NCBI GenBank assembly: GCA_041392475.1
Contig: JAWKLZ010000003.1
Span: 1,199,501 to 1,263,500 of the forward strand
Reading direction: 5' to 3'
From: Chitinophagales bacterium
GTDB taxonomy: Bacteria; Bacteroidota; Bacteroidia; Chitinophagales; UBA2359
DNA: 64,000 nucleotides
The notes under the pieces were generated by a model, which searched no databases, was not told the origin of the DNA, and saw only the letters and a program-made list of their open reading frames with translations. Positions 45,282 to 55,150 of this stretch are shown piece by piece (the first letter of the stretch is position 1; each line of letters starts with the position of its first letter). The translations under genes and the position numbers were made by a program.

Positions 45282-47531
45282 CTAAACATCCATCGAATCA
45301 AAGCCCTTTATCTTGCCTACATTTGCAGCACTCACTACCTCTAAGTCAATCTTTCGAGAGGCTAAATCTGCTTTGACCACTACTACCTTCACCTCACTAC
45401 CCAACTGGTATTTTCTACCCGTATTGTAGCCTACAATGGCGTGTTTTGAATCTTCAAAAGTGTAATGGTCGTCCATCAAGGTATTGATATGCACCAAACC
45501 TTCGCACATGTTTTCTTTCATTTCTACAAAAAAACCAAACTTCACCACACCCGAAATCACGCCTTCATAGACTTGACCAATGCGACTACTCATGTATTCG
45601 ACCTGTTTGTATTTCGTTGAAGCACGCTCGGCTGTCACCGCTTTTCGCTCCATTGCAGACGTGTGTTCACATTTCTTTTCAAGGGCGTGAATGTCAAATT
45701 TAGGCTTAGGGTTCTCCTTCAATTGCTCCGCCAAAATGCGGTGTACCATCACATCAGGATAGCGGCGAATTGGTGATGTGAAATGCGTATAGTGTTTGAA
45801 TGCCAAACCATAGTGTCCAATATTTTTGGTCGAATAGGCAGCTTTTGCCATTGTCCGAACCGCTAGGGTTTCAAAAAGATGCTGTTCAGGCTTTCCTTGC
45901 ACCTCGTTTAGTAGCTTGTTAAGAGAGTTCGATATTTCTTCCACCGAATCAAATTCCATTTCATAACCAAACGCTTTTGCGAAATCTTTAAACTCCGCCA
46001 ATTTTTCCTCATCGGGTGTAGCGTGAACTCGATTGACAAAAGGCACATTTTTGTCAGCGTATTTTTTGGTATTCACAAATTTCGCCACCGAACGGTTGGC
46101 TAACAACATGAAGTCTTCAATCAGTAAATTAGAGTCCTTCGTTTCTTTGATATAGACATCAATCGGCTTGCCTTCATCGTCCAAAATAAATTTAACTTCC
46201 TTGCTGCCAAAGTTAATGGAACCTGCTTTCATGCGTTCGGCTCGGAGTTTTTTGGCCAATTCATTCAAAACGTGCATTTCCTCGGCATAATCTCCTTCTC
46301 TTGTTTCTATCACCTCTTGCGCCTCGCTGTAATTGAAGCGTCTATCCGAATAAATGATGGTTCGGCCGAACCATTCTTTTACCACCTTTGCATTTTCTGT
46401 CATTTCAAATACAGCCGAAAAGCACAGTTTTTCTTCATGAGGTCGAAGTGAACACACGAGATTCGATAACTTTTCGGGGAACATCGGTAGTACTCGATCC
46501 ACCAAATAAACAGAAGTTGCTCTTTTGTAGGCCTCGTCATCCATTGCAGAACTTGGCTTTACATAATGCGCTACATCTGCAATGTGTACACCAATTTCCC
46601 AATTTCCGTTATCCAATTTTTGAAGGCTCAAGGCATCATCAAAATCTTTGGCATCTTTTGGGTCAATGGTGAAAGTGGTAATCTGACGAAAATCACGCCG
46701 CTTGGCAATTTCTTCTTCGGGGATAATTTGACTGATTTCTTCGGTTTCTTTTTGGACCTCTTTGGGGAAGGTCAATCTAAAACCATTGTCCACCAAAATG
46801 GACTGCATCTCTACATTATTGGTACCAGGTTTGCCCAGCACTGCAATGACTTCCGCTTTAGGGCTTTTTTCGTCGGTCTCCCAATCCGTCACCCGAATCA
46901 AAACCTTATCACCATCTTCGGCATCTTTGGTTTTGCTAAGGGGAATGAAAAAGTCGAAAGTGACACTTGTTTTGTCTGCAATAAAAAAAGCAAAACGCTT
47001 CGACAATTTGATGATGCCCACAAATTCTTGTTGGCTTCGCTCCAATATCTCCAATACTTTACCTTCGGGTCGTTTGCCCCGTTTTCTGTCCATTTCCACA
47101 GACACACGCACTCTATCACCGTCAATAGCTCGATTCAAACGACTTGCAGGCACATACGCATCTCTTTCCAGTTGGCTCGATACAATAAAAGCAGATCCAC
47201 TGCTTGTCATATCCACCACACCTTCAACTTCTATTTTTTCGGTACTTCTACCACTTCTGCGTTTATCACGATTACCAGAGCGAATTTTATCACTATTGAT
47301 ACTGAATCTATTACCTCGCTCGCTTTTGTTCAGCAAACCTCGTTTCCACAGTTCATTTGTCGCTTCAATGGCTTCATCTTTGTCGACTTTGCTTTTTCCG
47401 AGTTTGCGCCATATTGCAGTGTAGGTAAGCGATAAGGTGTGGTCGTTGTTAAAAATTTTCACAATTTTGTTGGCTAAGGGGCTAGATTTCTTATTGGAAT
47501 TTCCTCTACTGGATCTTTTGGGTTTCTTCAA
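45282..47531 (-). CDS. rnr: Ribonuclease R
   Basis: A 749-aa 3'-5' exoribonuclease. The order is: a basic N-terminal region (KKPKRSSRGNSNKKSS), a winged-helix-like part, cold-shock domains with DAYVPASRLNRAIDGDRVRV, the RNB catalytic domain with TTFTIDPKDAKDFDDALSL (the metal-binding Asp cluster), YKRATSVYLVDRVLPMFPE, HFTSPIRRYPDVMVHR, and a C-terminal S1 domain (GVISGVVKFGFFVEMKENMCEGL). It degrades structured RNA, tRNA/rRNA fragments and mRNA. The gene stands alone, with a long leader of about 110 bases. Confidence 0.97.
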   Translation of the reverse strand: MKKPKRSSRGNSNKKSSPLANKIVKIFNNDHTLSLTYTAIWRKLGKSKVDKDEAIEATNELWKRGLLNKSERGNRFSINSDKIRSGNRDKRRSGRSTEKIEVEGVVDMTSSGSAFIVSSQLERDAYVPASRLNRAIDGDRVRVSVEMDRKRGKRPEGKVLEILERSQQEFVGIIKLSKRFAFFIADKTSVTFDFFIPLSKTKDAEDGDKVLIRVTDWETDEKSPKAEVIAVLGKPGTNNVEMQSILVDNGFRLTFPKEVQKETEEISQIIPEEEIAKRRDFRQITTFTIDPKDAKDFDDALSLQKLDNGNWEIGVHIADVAHYVKPSSAMDDEAYKRATSVYLVDRVLPMFPEKLSNLVCSLRPHEEKLCFSAVFEMTENAKVVKEWFGRTIIYSDRRFNYSEAQEVIETREGDYAEEMHVLNELAKKLRAERMKAGSINFGSKEVKFILDDEGKPIDVYIKETKDSNLLIEDFMLLANRSVAKFVNTKKYADKNVPFVNRVHATPDEEKLAEFKDFAKAFGYEMEFDSVEEISNSLNKLLNEVQGKPEQHLFETLAVRTMAKAAYSTKNIGHYGLAFKHYTHFTSPIRRYPDVMVHRILAEQLKENPKPKFDIHALEKKCEHTSAMERKAVTAERASTKYKQVEYMSSRIGQVYEGVISGVVKFGFFVEMKENMCEGLVHINTLMDDHYTFEDSKHAIVGYNTGRKYQLGSEVKVVVVKADLASRKIDLEVVSAANVGKIKGFDSMDV

Positions 47532-47650
47532 TTTTTTATTATTTTTTGTTTGTTAAATAGTTGCTTGTCAATTGGTAAAAGCGATTTTTGGTATAAATAC
47601 TGGAGTTAAAAGGCAGGTTATCAATATGGGTAAGAGGCTGTCGTCTATTA

Positions 47651-47658
47651 CAAAGATA
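47651..47658 (-). promoter_or_regulatory. Candidate -7 box (TAtcTTTG) for rnr
   Basis: On the minus strand tatctttg fits TAnnTTTG, 120 bases before the rnr start. The -33 element is not clear. Confidence 0.35.
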
Positions 47659-47914
47659 CACTAAAAAAAAGGAACGTATCTTATATTTTATGAGGTCTTT
47701 GGCTTCCTGTCTAAATTTCTCATTTTCTTCTTCAAAAAAAGTGCGACCATGGTAAATACAATTATTATGCACACAAAGTTCATTCCATGTTTGATTTTAT
47801 TACTTTTTGAACAAGAACTGCTCTCCTAAAAAGAACTTATGTACAGTATGATTTACTTTTTGCTGTACTGGGCATTCTCCGATTCATTCATCGGAGCAAG
47901 CTCTGTTCAAAAAC

Positions 47915-48025
47915 CTACTCCAATACCACCACTTTCTCCCGCTTCAATGCTCGTCCATCTTGTAGCCAATTAGCGATGTAAACGCCTGCCCGCAAATCGG
48001 AAACATCCCATTGCTGCCCACGATT
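47915..48025 (-). pseudogene. Orphan T9SS type A sorting domain fragment
   Basis: One minus-strand frame reads NRGQQWDVSDLRAGVYIANW, then LQDGRALKREKVVVLE and a TAG stop. This is the last third of a T9SS sorting domain (L-x-x-G-x-Y-x-A, K-x-E-K-x-V-V). No start or N-terminal part is found between it and the TPR gene. It is the second such orphan domain in the window (the other is at 19268-19366). Confidence 0.75.
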
Positions 48026-48207
48026 GGGATTAGATTTACCAAACAACCTTTTTTATTTTACCCTCAAAATTGTTTTTATTCCCCTAAATATACTAACTTG
48101 TTTCCTGTACGTTATTTCTATTGAAGAAAGCCATCCATCTGACATATAAATTGAATTTTTCACCACTTTTTTTTACATTTACCCCTTTAATAGTATTCAA
48201 AAACCTT

Positions 48208-51200
48208 ATGAATATCCTAAAAGTAACTTTTTTATTTCTTATCAGTTCCCTTCCTCTTTTAGCACAAGAAACGGCTATATATACCCAACCCTATAGGGAC
48301 TTCAAAAAAGCACAAGAACACTACAACGAAGGAAACTATTCCTTGGCACAGCAATATTTTGAGAAAACCCTTGACCTACCCAATTACAGTTTTACGGATG
48401 AAATGGAATTGGCAAAAGTGCAATCACTTTATTATCAAGCAATTTGTGCCTTGAAACTCGAACAACCAAATGCCGAAATGTTGCTAACCCGATTCATAGA
48501 TGAACAAAACAATCCCTACTATGAGGGTTTGGCGCACTATCAATTGGGCAAAATCTACTTTGATAAAAAACAATACCGAAACGTTATTTCCGCTTACGAA
48601 GACATTGATTTGGCTTCCTTATCCGAAGCAGAACGTAGCGAAGTACAGTTTCAATTGGGGTACAGTTATTTTTCCAGCAAAAAATTTGACAAGGCAAAAG
48701 AATATTTGTCCAAAGGCATCAATACCCGCAATGATTACTACTATCCTTCCAACTATTATTATGGTATGATTTCTTTTTTTGAAGGAGATTATGACGATGC
48801 TTTGTTGAGTTTCAGAAAGGTAGAAAAAGAAAAAACCTACTCACAAGCCATTCCGTATTACATCACCTATATTTATTATTCCAAAGGTCAATACAGTGAA
48901 TTGCTGCAATATGCAGAACCAAAAACCAGTCAAAACATCAAATACCGCAACGAAATCAATCAGTTGGTTGGTCAAACCTATTTCAATCAGCAGCAGTTTA
49001 CCAAAGCGCTTCCTTACCTTCAATATTATTTTGAAAACACTCCGCAAGTTCGCAAAGATGTCATTTACCAATTGGCATACACCCAATATCAGGTTGGTCA
49101 ATACGAAGATGCCATCACCAACTTCACCGAACTCAACACATTGAAGGATTCTATTGGTCAAAACGCCATGTACCATTTGGCGGCAACCCATTTGAAGGTC
49201 GACCAAAAAACGAAAGCCCTCAATGCTTTTGACCAAGCTTCAAGATTGGATTTTGACCCAGTTATCAAAGAAATTTCTACCTTCAATCACGCCAAATTGT
49301 CCTACGAATTGGGATTTCACAGCACTGCAAGCGCACGTTTTCGCTATTTCATTGCCAACTATCCGAATTCTCAATATTACAACGAAGCCACACAATTGCT
49401 GGCAAGTTTGTTTGAAAATACACAAGACTATCAAAGTGCCTTGGAGTGGCTTGAAAGCATTCCCAACAAAACACCTGCCTTGGCTCGTTCTTATCAGAGA
49501 GCTTTGTATTACCGTGGTGTAGAATACTTTAGCGATAAAAATTTCGCTCAAGCAACGGAATTATTCAACAAATCACTCCAAAATCCTTATGATGAAGTAG
49601 TCGTTGCATTGGCACATTTTTGGAAAGGAGATATTGCGTTTCGTCAAAACCAATACCCCGATGCTTTCGGTAGCATGGAGGCATTTATAGGTACATCACA
49701 AGGACGAGTTGTGAGTGATAAGGTGAATCCTGCTACTGCAAATTATACGATTGGTTACAGCTTATTCAATCAAAAAGAATATGGTGATGCCAAAACCTAC
49801 TTTGAAAATACTGTCAATCTGTTGGCAAAAAAACCTGATATTTTATTGGACCAAAATTCAGTGTTGGCACAAGTGTATCCTGATGCCATCCTCAGAACGG
49901 GCGATTGTTATTTCATCAAAAAAGAATACGCTGCTGCTCTTGCTCAATACGATAAAATACTACAATACAAGCTGCGAGGTGCCGATTATGCGTATTACCA
50001 AAAAGGTATGTTGTCGGGATTGATGGGTCAATACAAACAGAAAATTGACCAACTCACTTCTATGACCAACAATTTTTCGACCTCCTATTATGTAGATGAT
50101 GCTTTGTTTCAGATTGCAGAAACCCATTTGTTGATGAACAATCCGCAAGCTGCTATCAATACCCACAAACAACTTTTAACGAAACAGCCTGATAGTGAAT
50201 ACGTTCCAAAATCTTTGTTGAATTTAGGACTTATTTATTACAACACAGGCGACTACACTAATTCTTTGAAGTACTATGAAGAAGTATTGAAGAAATACCC
50301 AAAATCGGATGAAGGACAAGGAGCTATTTTAGGAATCAAAGATGTATTCATCGCCAAAGGAGATGCAGCAGGTTACGTTCAATTCCTCAAACGTTTCCCT
50401 GGCATCAACATCAATCCTTCGGCACAAGATACGCTGACTTTCCGCATTGCAGAAAACTACTATACCAAAGGTGATTGCAACAGTGCTGTCAAAGAATTTA
50501 CCAAATACTTGGCAGAATATCCAAACGGTTCTTACCAATTGTATGCTTATTTCTACCGTGGTCAGTGTCTTTACAGTCAAGAAAGTTATCAACTAGCAGG
50601 TAAAGATTATGACTATATTCTAGCACAGCCAAGAAGTATTTTCACCGAACAAGCACTGGACAAAGGTTCTCGAATAGCTCTCTATATCAACGATGACTAT
50701 GCCAAAGCCTTCAAATATTATGAACAACTCTATGCTATCACTTCTCGAAAAGAATTGGCAGTCAATGCGATTAGGGGCTTGGTCAAATCGGCTCACAAAC
50801 TTGGAAGGCTTGCGGATGTGGTGAAATACGGTGATTTATTGCGAAAACACGAAAATGCAACTGCTGAAGATAAGTTGGATAGCTATTTTGCGGTGGGAGA
50901 ATTGGCTTACCAAAACAAGCAATATCCGCTTGCGGTCACCAATTTGGATGAAGTCGTGAAAAGAACAACCAACGAACAGGGCGCAAAAGCACGCTACTAT
51001 ATCGCTGACATCAAATACAAAAACGGTCAATACGATGCAGCACAAGAATATGCCTTCAAGGTCATCAAAGAAACGGAAGATTATGAATATTGGATGGTGA
51101 AGAGTTTCATTCTGTTGTCAGATGTTTATGTTGCCAAAAAAGACATTTTCCAAGCCAAAGCAACCCTTGTGAGTGTGATTGAAAATTATGCACCTGAGGA

Positions 51201-51315
51201 TGAATTGAAGAAAGAGGCTCGTGCCAAACTCAACAAAATCTTGGAATTAGAGAAATCAGGTAGTAAATTGAAAAGTGATAATACTGGTGGGGATCTTGAG
51301 TTTGATAATCAGTAA
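48208..51315 (+). CDS. Secreted TPR-repeat protein
   Basis: A 1035-aa protein. The ATG at 48208 gives a signal peptide (MNILKVTFLFLISSLPLLAQ), better than the in-frame TTG at 48121. From about 25 to 980 it is made of at least 20 tetratricopeptide-like units (for example NEGNYSLAQQYFEKTL, GDYDDALLSFRKVE and KNGQYDAAQEYAFKVI). The C-terminus is charged. A periplasmic scaffold is likely. It is the first gene of a run with a PD-(D/E)XK gene and an outer-membrane barrel gene; TPR plus barrel pairs are recurrent in Bacteroidota, probably in outer-membrane assembly or uptake. Confidence 0.85.
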   Translation: MNILKVTFLFLISSLPLLAQETAIYTQPYRDFKKAQEHYNEGNYSLAQQYFEKTLDLPNYSFTDEMELAKVQSLYYQAICALKLEQPNAEMLLTRFIDEQNNPYYEGLAHYQLGKIYFDKKQYRNVISAYEDIDLASLSEAERSEVQFQLGYSYFSSKKFDKAKEYLSKGINTRNDYYYPSNYYYGMISFFEGDYDDALLSFRKVEKEKTYSQAIPYYITYIYYSKGQYSELLQYAEPKTSQNIKYRNEINQLVGQTYFNQQQFTKALPYLQYYFENTPQVRKDVIYQLAYTQYQVGQYEDAITNFTELNTLKDSIGQNAMYHLAATHLKVDQKTKALNAFDQASRLDFDPVIKEISTFNHAKLSYELGFHSTASARFRYFIANYPNSQYYNEATQLLASLFENTQDYQSALEWLESIPNKTPALARSYQRALYYRGVEYFSDKNFAQATELFNKSLQNPYDEVVVALAHFWKGDIAFRQNQYPDAFGSMEAFIGTSQGRVVSDKVNPATANYTIGYSLFNQKEYGDAKTYFENTVNLLAKKPDILLDQNSVLAQVYPDAILRTGDCYFIKKEYAAALAQYDKILQYKLRGADYAYYQKGMLSGLMGQYKQKIDQLTSMTNNFSTSYYVDDALFQIAETHLLMNNPQAAINTHKQLLTKQPDSEYVPKSLLNLGLIYYNTGDYTNSLKYYEEVLKKYPKSDEGQGAILGIKDVFIAKGDAAGYVQFLKRFPGININPSAQDTLTFRIAENYYTKGDCNSAVKEFTKYLAEYPNGSYQLYAYFYRGQCLYSQESYQLAGKDYDYILAQPRSIFTEQALDKGSRIALYINDDYAKAFKYYEQLYAITSRKELAVNAIRGLVKSAHKLGRLADVVKYGDLLRKHENATAEDKLDSYFAVGELAYQNKQYPLAVTNLDEVVKRTTNEQGAKARYYIADIKYKNGQYDAAQEYAFKVIKETEDYEYWMVKSFILLSDVYVAKKDIFQAKATLVSVIENYAPEDELKKEARAKLNKILELEKSGSKLKSDNTGGDLEFDNQ

Positions 51316-51337
51316 AAACTAATTTTGGACTACCAAT

Positions 51338-52231
51338 ATGAAGCAAGAAAAAAACAACCCATCAGGGAATCTGTATGATAGAATCTTCAAAGAAAATGCA
51401 GAAGCACTTTTCATTCCATTGATTGAGCAAGAACTTGACATCAAAATCATTTCGTACAAACCGCTTCAAGAGAAAATGACCAAAACGATTGAGCGAGAAA
51501 TGGATTTCTTTTACCAAGTTGTGACAGATGAGAACAAGAAAATTTTGCTACACATTGAGTTTCAAACTCAAAATGACAAAAACATGATTTACCGTATGGT
51601 TGAATATCATGGTTTGGCATTTAGAAAACACAAACTACCTATCAAGCACATTGTCATTTATTTGGGAAAAGGCAAGCCGAGCATGAAAACCAAATTGAAG
51701 GATGAAGAAAAGTTTGAAGGTTTTGACTTGATAAATATCCACGAACTTAATACAACTCAATTGCTAGGTTCTCAAGTTCCAGAAATTGTACTTTTAGCCT
51801 TATTGAGTAATTATGAGGTGGAACGAACAGACGCTATTTTGCGTTTAATAGTGATGCAACTCAAAGCGGTGAGTAAAACTCCCGAGGAACTATCAAAGTA
51901 CCTTCAACAACTAATTGTTCTTTCGAGGTTGCGTACTTTAGAAGATTTAACGATTAAAATAATTCAAGATATGCCGATAACTTATGATATCAAAAAAGAT
52001 GCTCTTTACAAAAAAGGAAAGGAAGAAGGGATTCAAGAGGGAATTGTAGAAGGAATCCAAAAAGGAATCCAAAAAGGAATTCAAGAAGGAATTCAAGAAG
52101 GAATTCAAAAAACTCTTGAAAATGTAGCTATTAACTGTCTCAAACAAGGCAAAAGCTACGAAGAAATAGCGATTATGACTGGGCTTAGTATATCTCAAGT
52201 ACAAGATATTGACGAAAAGCGCAAAAAATAA
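51338..52231 (+). CDS. Rpn/YhgA-like PD-(D/E)XK nuclease-family protein
   Basis: A 297-aa protein of the Rpn/PDDEXK-transposase family. The N-terminus has SGNLYDRIFKENAEALFIPL, and the nuclease core has REMDFFYQVVTDENKK and LLHIEFQTQND (Asp...Glu-x-Gln). The C-terminal part carries a run of near-identical IQ(E/K)GI units (eight in about 35 residues), often seen in this family. It sits 22 nt after the TPR gene and 29 nt before the barrel gene, splitting what is normally an adjacent pair. Rpn proteins promote recA-independent recombination in E. coli; the role here is not known. Confidence 0.85.
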   Translation: MKQEKNNPSGNLYDRIFKENAEALFIPLIEQELDIKIISYKPLQEKMTKTIEREMDFFYQVVTDENKKILLHIEFQTQNDKNMIYRMVEYHGLAFRKHKLPIKHIVIYLGKGKPSMKTKLKDEEKFEGFDLINIHELNTTQLLGSQVPEIVLLALLSNYEVERTDAILRLIVMQLKAVSKTPEELSKYLQQLIVLSRLRTLEDLTIKIIQDMPITYDIKKDALYKKGKEEGIQEGIVEGIQKGIQKGIQEGIQEGIQKTLENVAINCLKQGKSYEEIAIMTGLSISQVQDIDEKRKK

Positions 52232-52260
52232 ACAGAAAAAAACGAAACCAAACGTACATA

Positions 52261-53928
52261 ATGAATCATAAAACCATATTTTTTTTCCTCCTTATCTTCA
52301 GTCAGGTAGGATTGCTTTTAGCACAGAATCCTGACGGAGACAATGGGTTGGACATTGACCCCGAAGAAATTGACATTGTAAAACCCTTTGAACCCACCTT
52401 GGCGGATGCAGTAAAGGTCGAGTTTTCACCCGATTTGCCGAGTCCCGAAGAAATCAAACAAAACCAACCTACTTTTGGCAACTATCAAGTTCCGAATCGC
52501 TTCTTAACCATTGCCTATCAGCCTCCTACCTTGAAGCCCTTGGCTTATGAGTCGGAAAAAAATGGTAAAAAAGACGGTGAAGACCTTCACAATGCATGGA
52601 TTCGTGCGGGTTTTGGTACACAAAGTACGCCTATTTTGGATATTGCATTGAGCAGTGGCAAATCAGATAAATATGTGATTGGCGCAAATGGAGGATATAT
52701 TTCTTCAAAAGGTAAATTGGATTTTCAGGATTACAGCCGTACCAAAGTAGGTGTATATGGAAAAGTATTTACCAATGATGCGTTCTTTGGCGGCAACATT
52801 AACTTCAACCGCAATGTATTTTACCAATATGGCTACGACCAAACCGATACAACGTTGGTGTTTACAGAAGATGAGGTGAAACAACAATACAACAAAATTT
52901 CTGTGAGGGGTGAAATGGGCAATACTGCCGAAACCCGCTCCGAAATGGATTACCATGCAGAAGTCGGTTTTCACAACTACCAAAATAAAAACTTTAACGT
53001 CACAGAGAATAATTTCATTGTGAAAGGCAATGCAGAAAGACCTTTGAACAGCGATTGGTTTGTAGGAGGTGATGCTTTTTTGCACTTCAACAATGTAACC
53101 GACACCGATACGAGTAATGTCGGCAATGTGGTTTTGAACCTGCTTCCCAAAATCACTTACAAATCGTCTTTTGGGACTTTCACAGGTGGGGTGAACTTGG
53201 GTTTTGACGACAATAACATATCTCCTTTTCCTTATTTAAACTTAGAAGCCCGTCTCGTTCCAGATAGATTGACCCTTTACGGAGGTTGGCAAAAGCAGGT
53301 ACTTAAAAACAGCTACATGTCTATTACCGAAGACAATCCTTTTGTGATGCCTTTCTTTTCGCTTCAAAACTCAGAAAAGGAAGACCGATATATTGGTGCA
53401 AAAGGCGCAGTAAATGGTATCTCCTTCAATGCACGAGTAGGACAAGAAATCACAGATATGCAGCCATTGTATGTCAATGACGCAGTGGATGGTAAAACCT
53501 TTCAGGTGATTTTTGAGCCTGAAATGAAAACCATTCACCCACAGGTTGAGATTGCGTATCAGTTGGGCGAAAAACTCCTTACTTCTTTGGTCTTCAATGC
53601 GTACAGTTACACATTGCAGGAGGAGGTAGAAGCTTGGCATTTACCGAGTGCTCGCATTGATTTAAGGGCAGAGTTCAAAATGATTGAAAATCTTGATTTG
53701 ATGGGTGAACTGTTTGTGATTAATGGCATGAAAGGAAAATTGGTGGATGGCACAGCGCAAGATTTAAAAAATTATATGGATTTGAACTTTGCAGCCAAAT
53801 ACAAATTGTTTGAGAATCTTTCAGTCTTTGCCAACCTCAACAATGCGCTCGGCATCAAGGCTGAACGCTATTTGAATTATCCAACTTATGGGCTGAATCT
53901 ATTGGGTGGAGCGATATTGAGATTTTGA
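52261..53928 (+). CDS. Outer-membrane beta-barrel protein, partner of the TPR protein
   Basis: A 555-aa protein with signal peptide (MNHKTIFFFLLIFSQVGLLL, cleavage after LAQ). The N-terminal 90 residues are acidic and Pro-rich (DGDNGLDIDPEEIDIVKPFE). From about 110 on, alternating strands of a barrel follow (ARVGQEITDMQPLYV, KLLTSLVFNAYSYTLQEEV), ending in LGGAILRF with a terminal Phe. It resembles the TonB-receptor-type barrels without the plug. It lies downstream of the TPR gene on the same strand and is likely in the same operon. Confidence 0.8.
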   Translation: MNHKTIFFFLLIFSQVGLLLAQNPDGDNGLDIDPEEIDIVKPFEPTLADAVKVEFSPDLPSPEEIKQNQPTFGNYQVPNRFLTIAYQPPTLKPLAYESEKNGKKDGEDLHNAWIRAGFGTQSTPILDIALSSGKSDKYVIGANGGYISSKGKLDFQDYSRTKVGVYGKVFTNDAFFGGNINFNRNVFYQYGYDQTDTTLVFTEDEVKQQYNKISVRGEMGNTAETRSEMDYHAEVGFHNYQNKNFNVTENNFIVKGNAERPLNSDWFVGGDAFLHFNNVTDTDTSNVGNVVLNLLPKITYKSSFGTFTGGVNLGFDDNNISPFPYLNLEARLVPDRLTLYGGWQKQVLKNSYMSITEDNPFVMPFFSLQNSEKEDRYIGAKGAVNGISFNARVGQEITDMQPLYVNDAVDGKTFQVIFEPEMKTIHPQVEIAYQLGEKLLTSLVFNAYSYTLQEEVEAWHLPSARIDLRAEFKMIENLDLMGELFVINGMKGKLVDGTAQDLKNYMDLNFAAKYKLFENLSVFANLNNALGIKAERYLNYPTYGLNLLGGAILRF

Positions 53929-54090
53929 GATTATACAACCTTTCTCCGTATAGTTAAAATTGAATATTTAATATAATTGATGGGCTTGATGATTCTGCTT
54001 CTATTGATGGAAGAGGGTTATCAAGCTATTTTTTTGAGGTTAAACGGCGTAATCAACCTGCAAATTGTATTGATTATAGTCTTCTATCTA

Positions 54091-54323
54091 GTGCCTGAAC
54101 GGAAACTCTCAATCATTTGACTATCAAAACATAGCTAATTGTTTAAACAAACGAACTTTTTGCCTATATTTCACGAAGATTCTATATTCTTGTAATAACT
54201 TGTTCCTAATTCATTAGGAATTTATTGAAGGTATTGGTATTCTTGAAAATCCAAAAAAGTTCAAATAATTTTTTGCATCCAATAGTTTGACTGTGAACTT
54301 CTTGCAAGATTCCGTTCAGACAC
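54091..54323. mobile_element. 233-bp MITE-like element with 6-bp target duplication
   Basis: The left end gtgcctgaacggaa and the right end ttccgttcagacac are inverted copies (13 of 14 bases). Both are flanked by the same six bases, tatcta (54085-54090 and 54324-54329). The interior is AT-rich and has no reading frame, so a transposase from elsewhere must have moved it. Coordinates follow from the ends and the duplication. Confidence 0.8.
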
Positions 54324-54411
54324 TATCTAATGCAAAAGAAACAGCGAACTTCTGTCAATACCCAAAACAAATAATATCAAATCCATAAAACATTTTGTAC
54401 TTTACTCAAGC

Positions 54412-54918
54412 CTACATCAAGTATTTATCAGTTGGGTTTCTGCCCTCCAACATCCACAGTTGATTCTGAGTACCCAACACTTGGCAAATCACCGATGCCT
54501 CCAAAGGAGGTGCACAGTCTATAAAACAGGGACTTGAATCGAGGTAAGTCCAATAAGCGTTGTTGGTCAAGGTGCGGCGAGCGAGGTCACGATTTTGACC
54601 TTCAATGACAAATGCCACTTCTTTGTCTCGATATAGGCGATTGACCGCCCACATAACCCATCCAGAATAACTCAGTTCCAAACCTTGCTGAATAGACACA
54701 GTTTGAATGGTTTGCACCATTTTTCTAATCAAAATTTTGAGGCCATCCTCCACTGTTTCCACACCTTCCCATTTTTTGATTCCCAAACAGGTGAAGGCTT
54801 TACCATTGATCATTTCAGCGACGGCCAAACGGCTTTCTGCCTCGACTACCAAAAAATTGTATCCCGAATTTTTCCAATTGATACTCTCTACTGAAGTAAT
54901 GAAAATAGACATACGCAA
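54412..54918 (-). CDS. Uncharacterised 168-aa protein
   Basis: A soluble protein starting MRMSIFITSVESINWKNSGY (or two residues later). It has strands such as YNFLVVEAESRLAVAEMI and a tail with CFIDCAPPLEASVICQVLG. A pattern of two Cys in SSPCFIDC is visible, but no known motif. It lies alone between the MITE and pruA. The frame is long enough and codon use is normal for this genome, so a real gene is likely. Confidence 0.6.
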   Translation of the reverse strand: MRMSIFITSVESINWKNSGYNFLVVEAESRLAVAEMINGKAFTCLGIKKWEGVETVEDGLKILIRKMVQTIQTVSIQQGLELSYSGWVMWAVNRLYRDKEVAFVIEGQNRDLARRTLTNNAYWTYLDSSPCFIDCAPPLEASVICQVLGTQNQLWMLEGRNPTDKYLM

Positions 54919-55085
54919 TAGGTTTAGGTTGGTGACATCAAGTTTTTAATAAAATAACCCCTATGAATTCATTTTGGTTCAATGATTTAAAACCAATTGA
55001 AGAAATAAAGGGGTGCATTGTTTTTTCAAACCATTGTTATTTGACTATATAGCCCATGCTAAGTTTGGTACAACTTAAAATATTC

Positions 55086-55114
55086 TTTGTTGACAGAAGA
55101 AACCACTATTTTTG
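55086..55114 (+). promoter_or_regulatory. Bacteroidota-type promoter for pruA
   Basis: tttg (55086-55089), a 17-base spacer, then tatttttg (55107-55114). This is the exact TTTG-N17-TAnnTTTG layout of Bacteroidota housekeeping promoters. It lies 36 bases before the pruA ATG, so the leader would be short (about 30 nt). Confidence 0.75.
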
Positions 55115-55150
55115 TAGCAAAATTTATAACGCTAAAAAACAAAACAAACA

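Noticed and set aside
46566..47435. 289- and 220-codon plus-strand frames opposite rnr
   Set aside because: Antisense shadows of the rnr coding sequence, rich in Phe/His/Ser without a family pattern.
47539..47772. 77-codon minus-strand frame upstream of rnr
   Set aside because: It covers the probable rnr promoter and leader and shows no protein family features.
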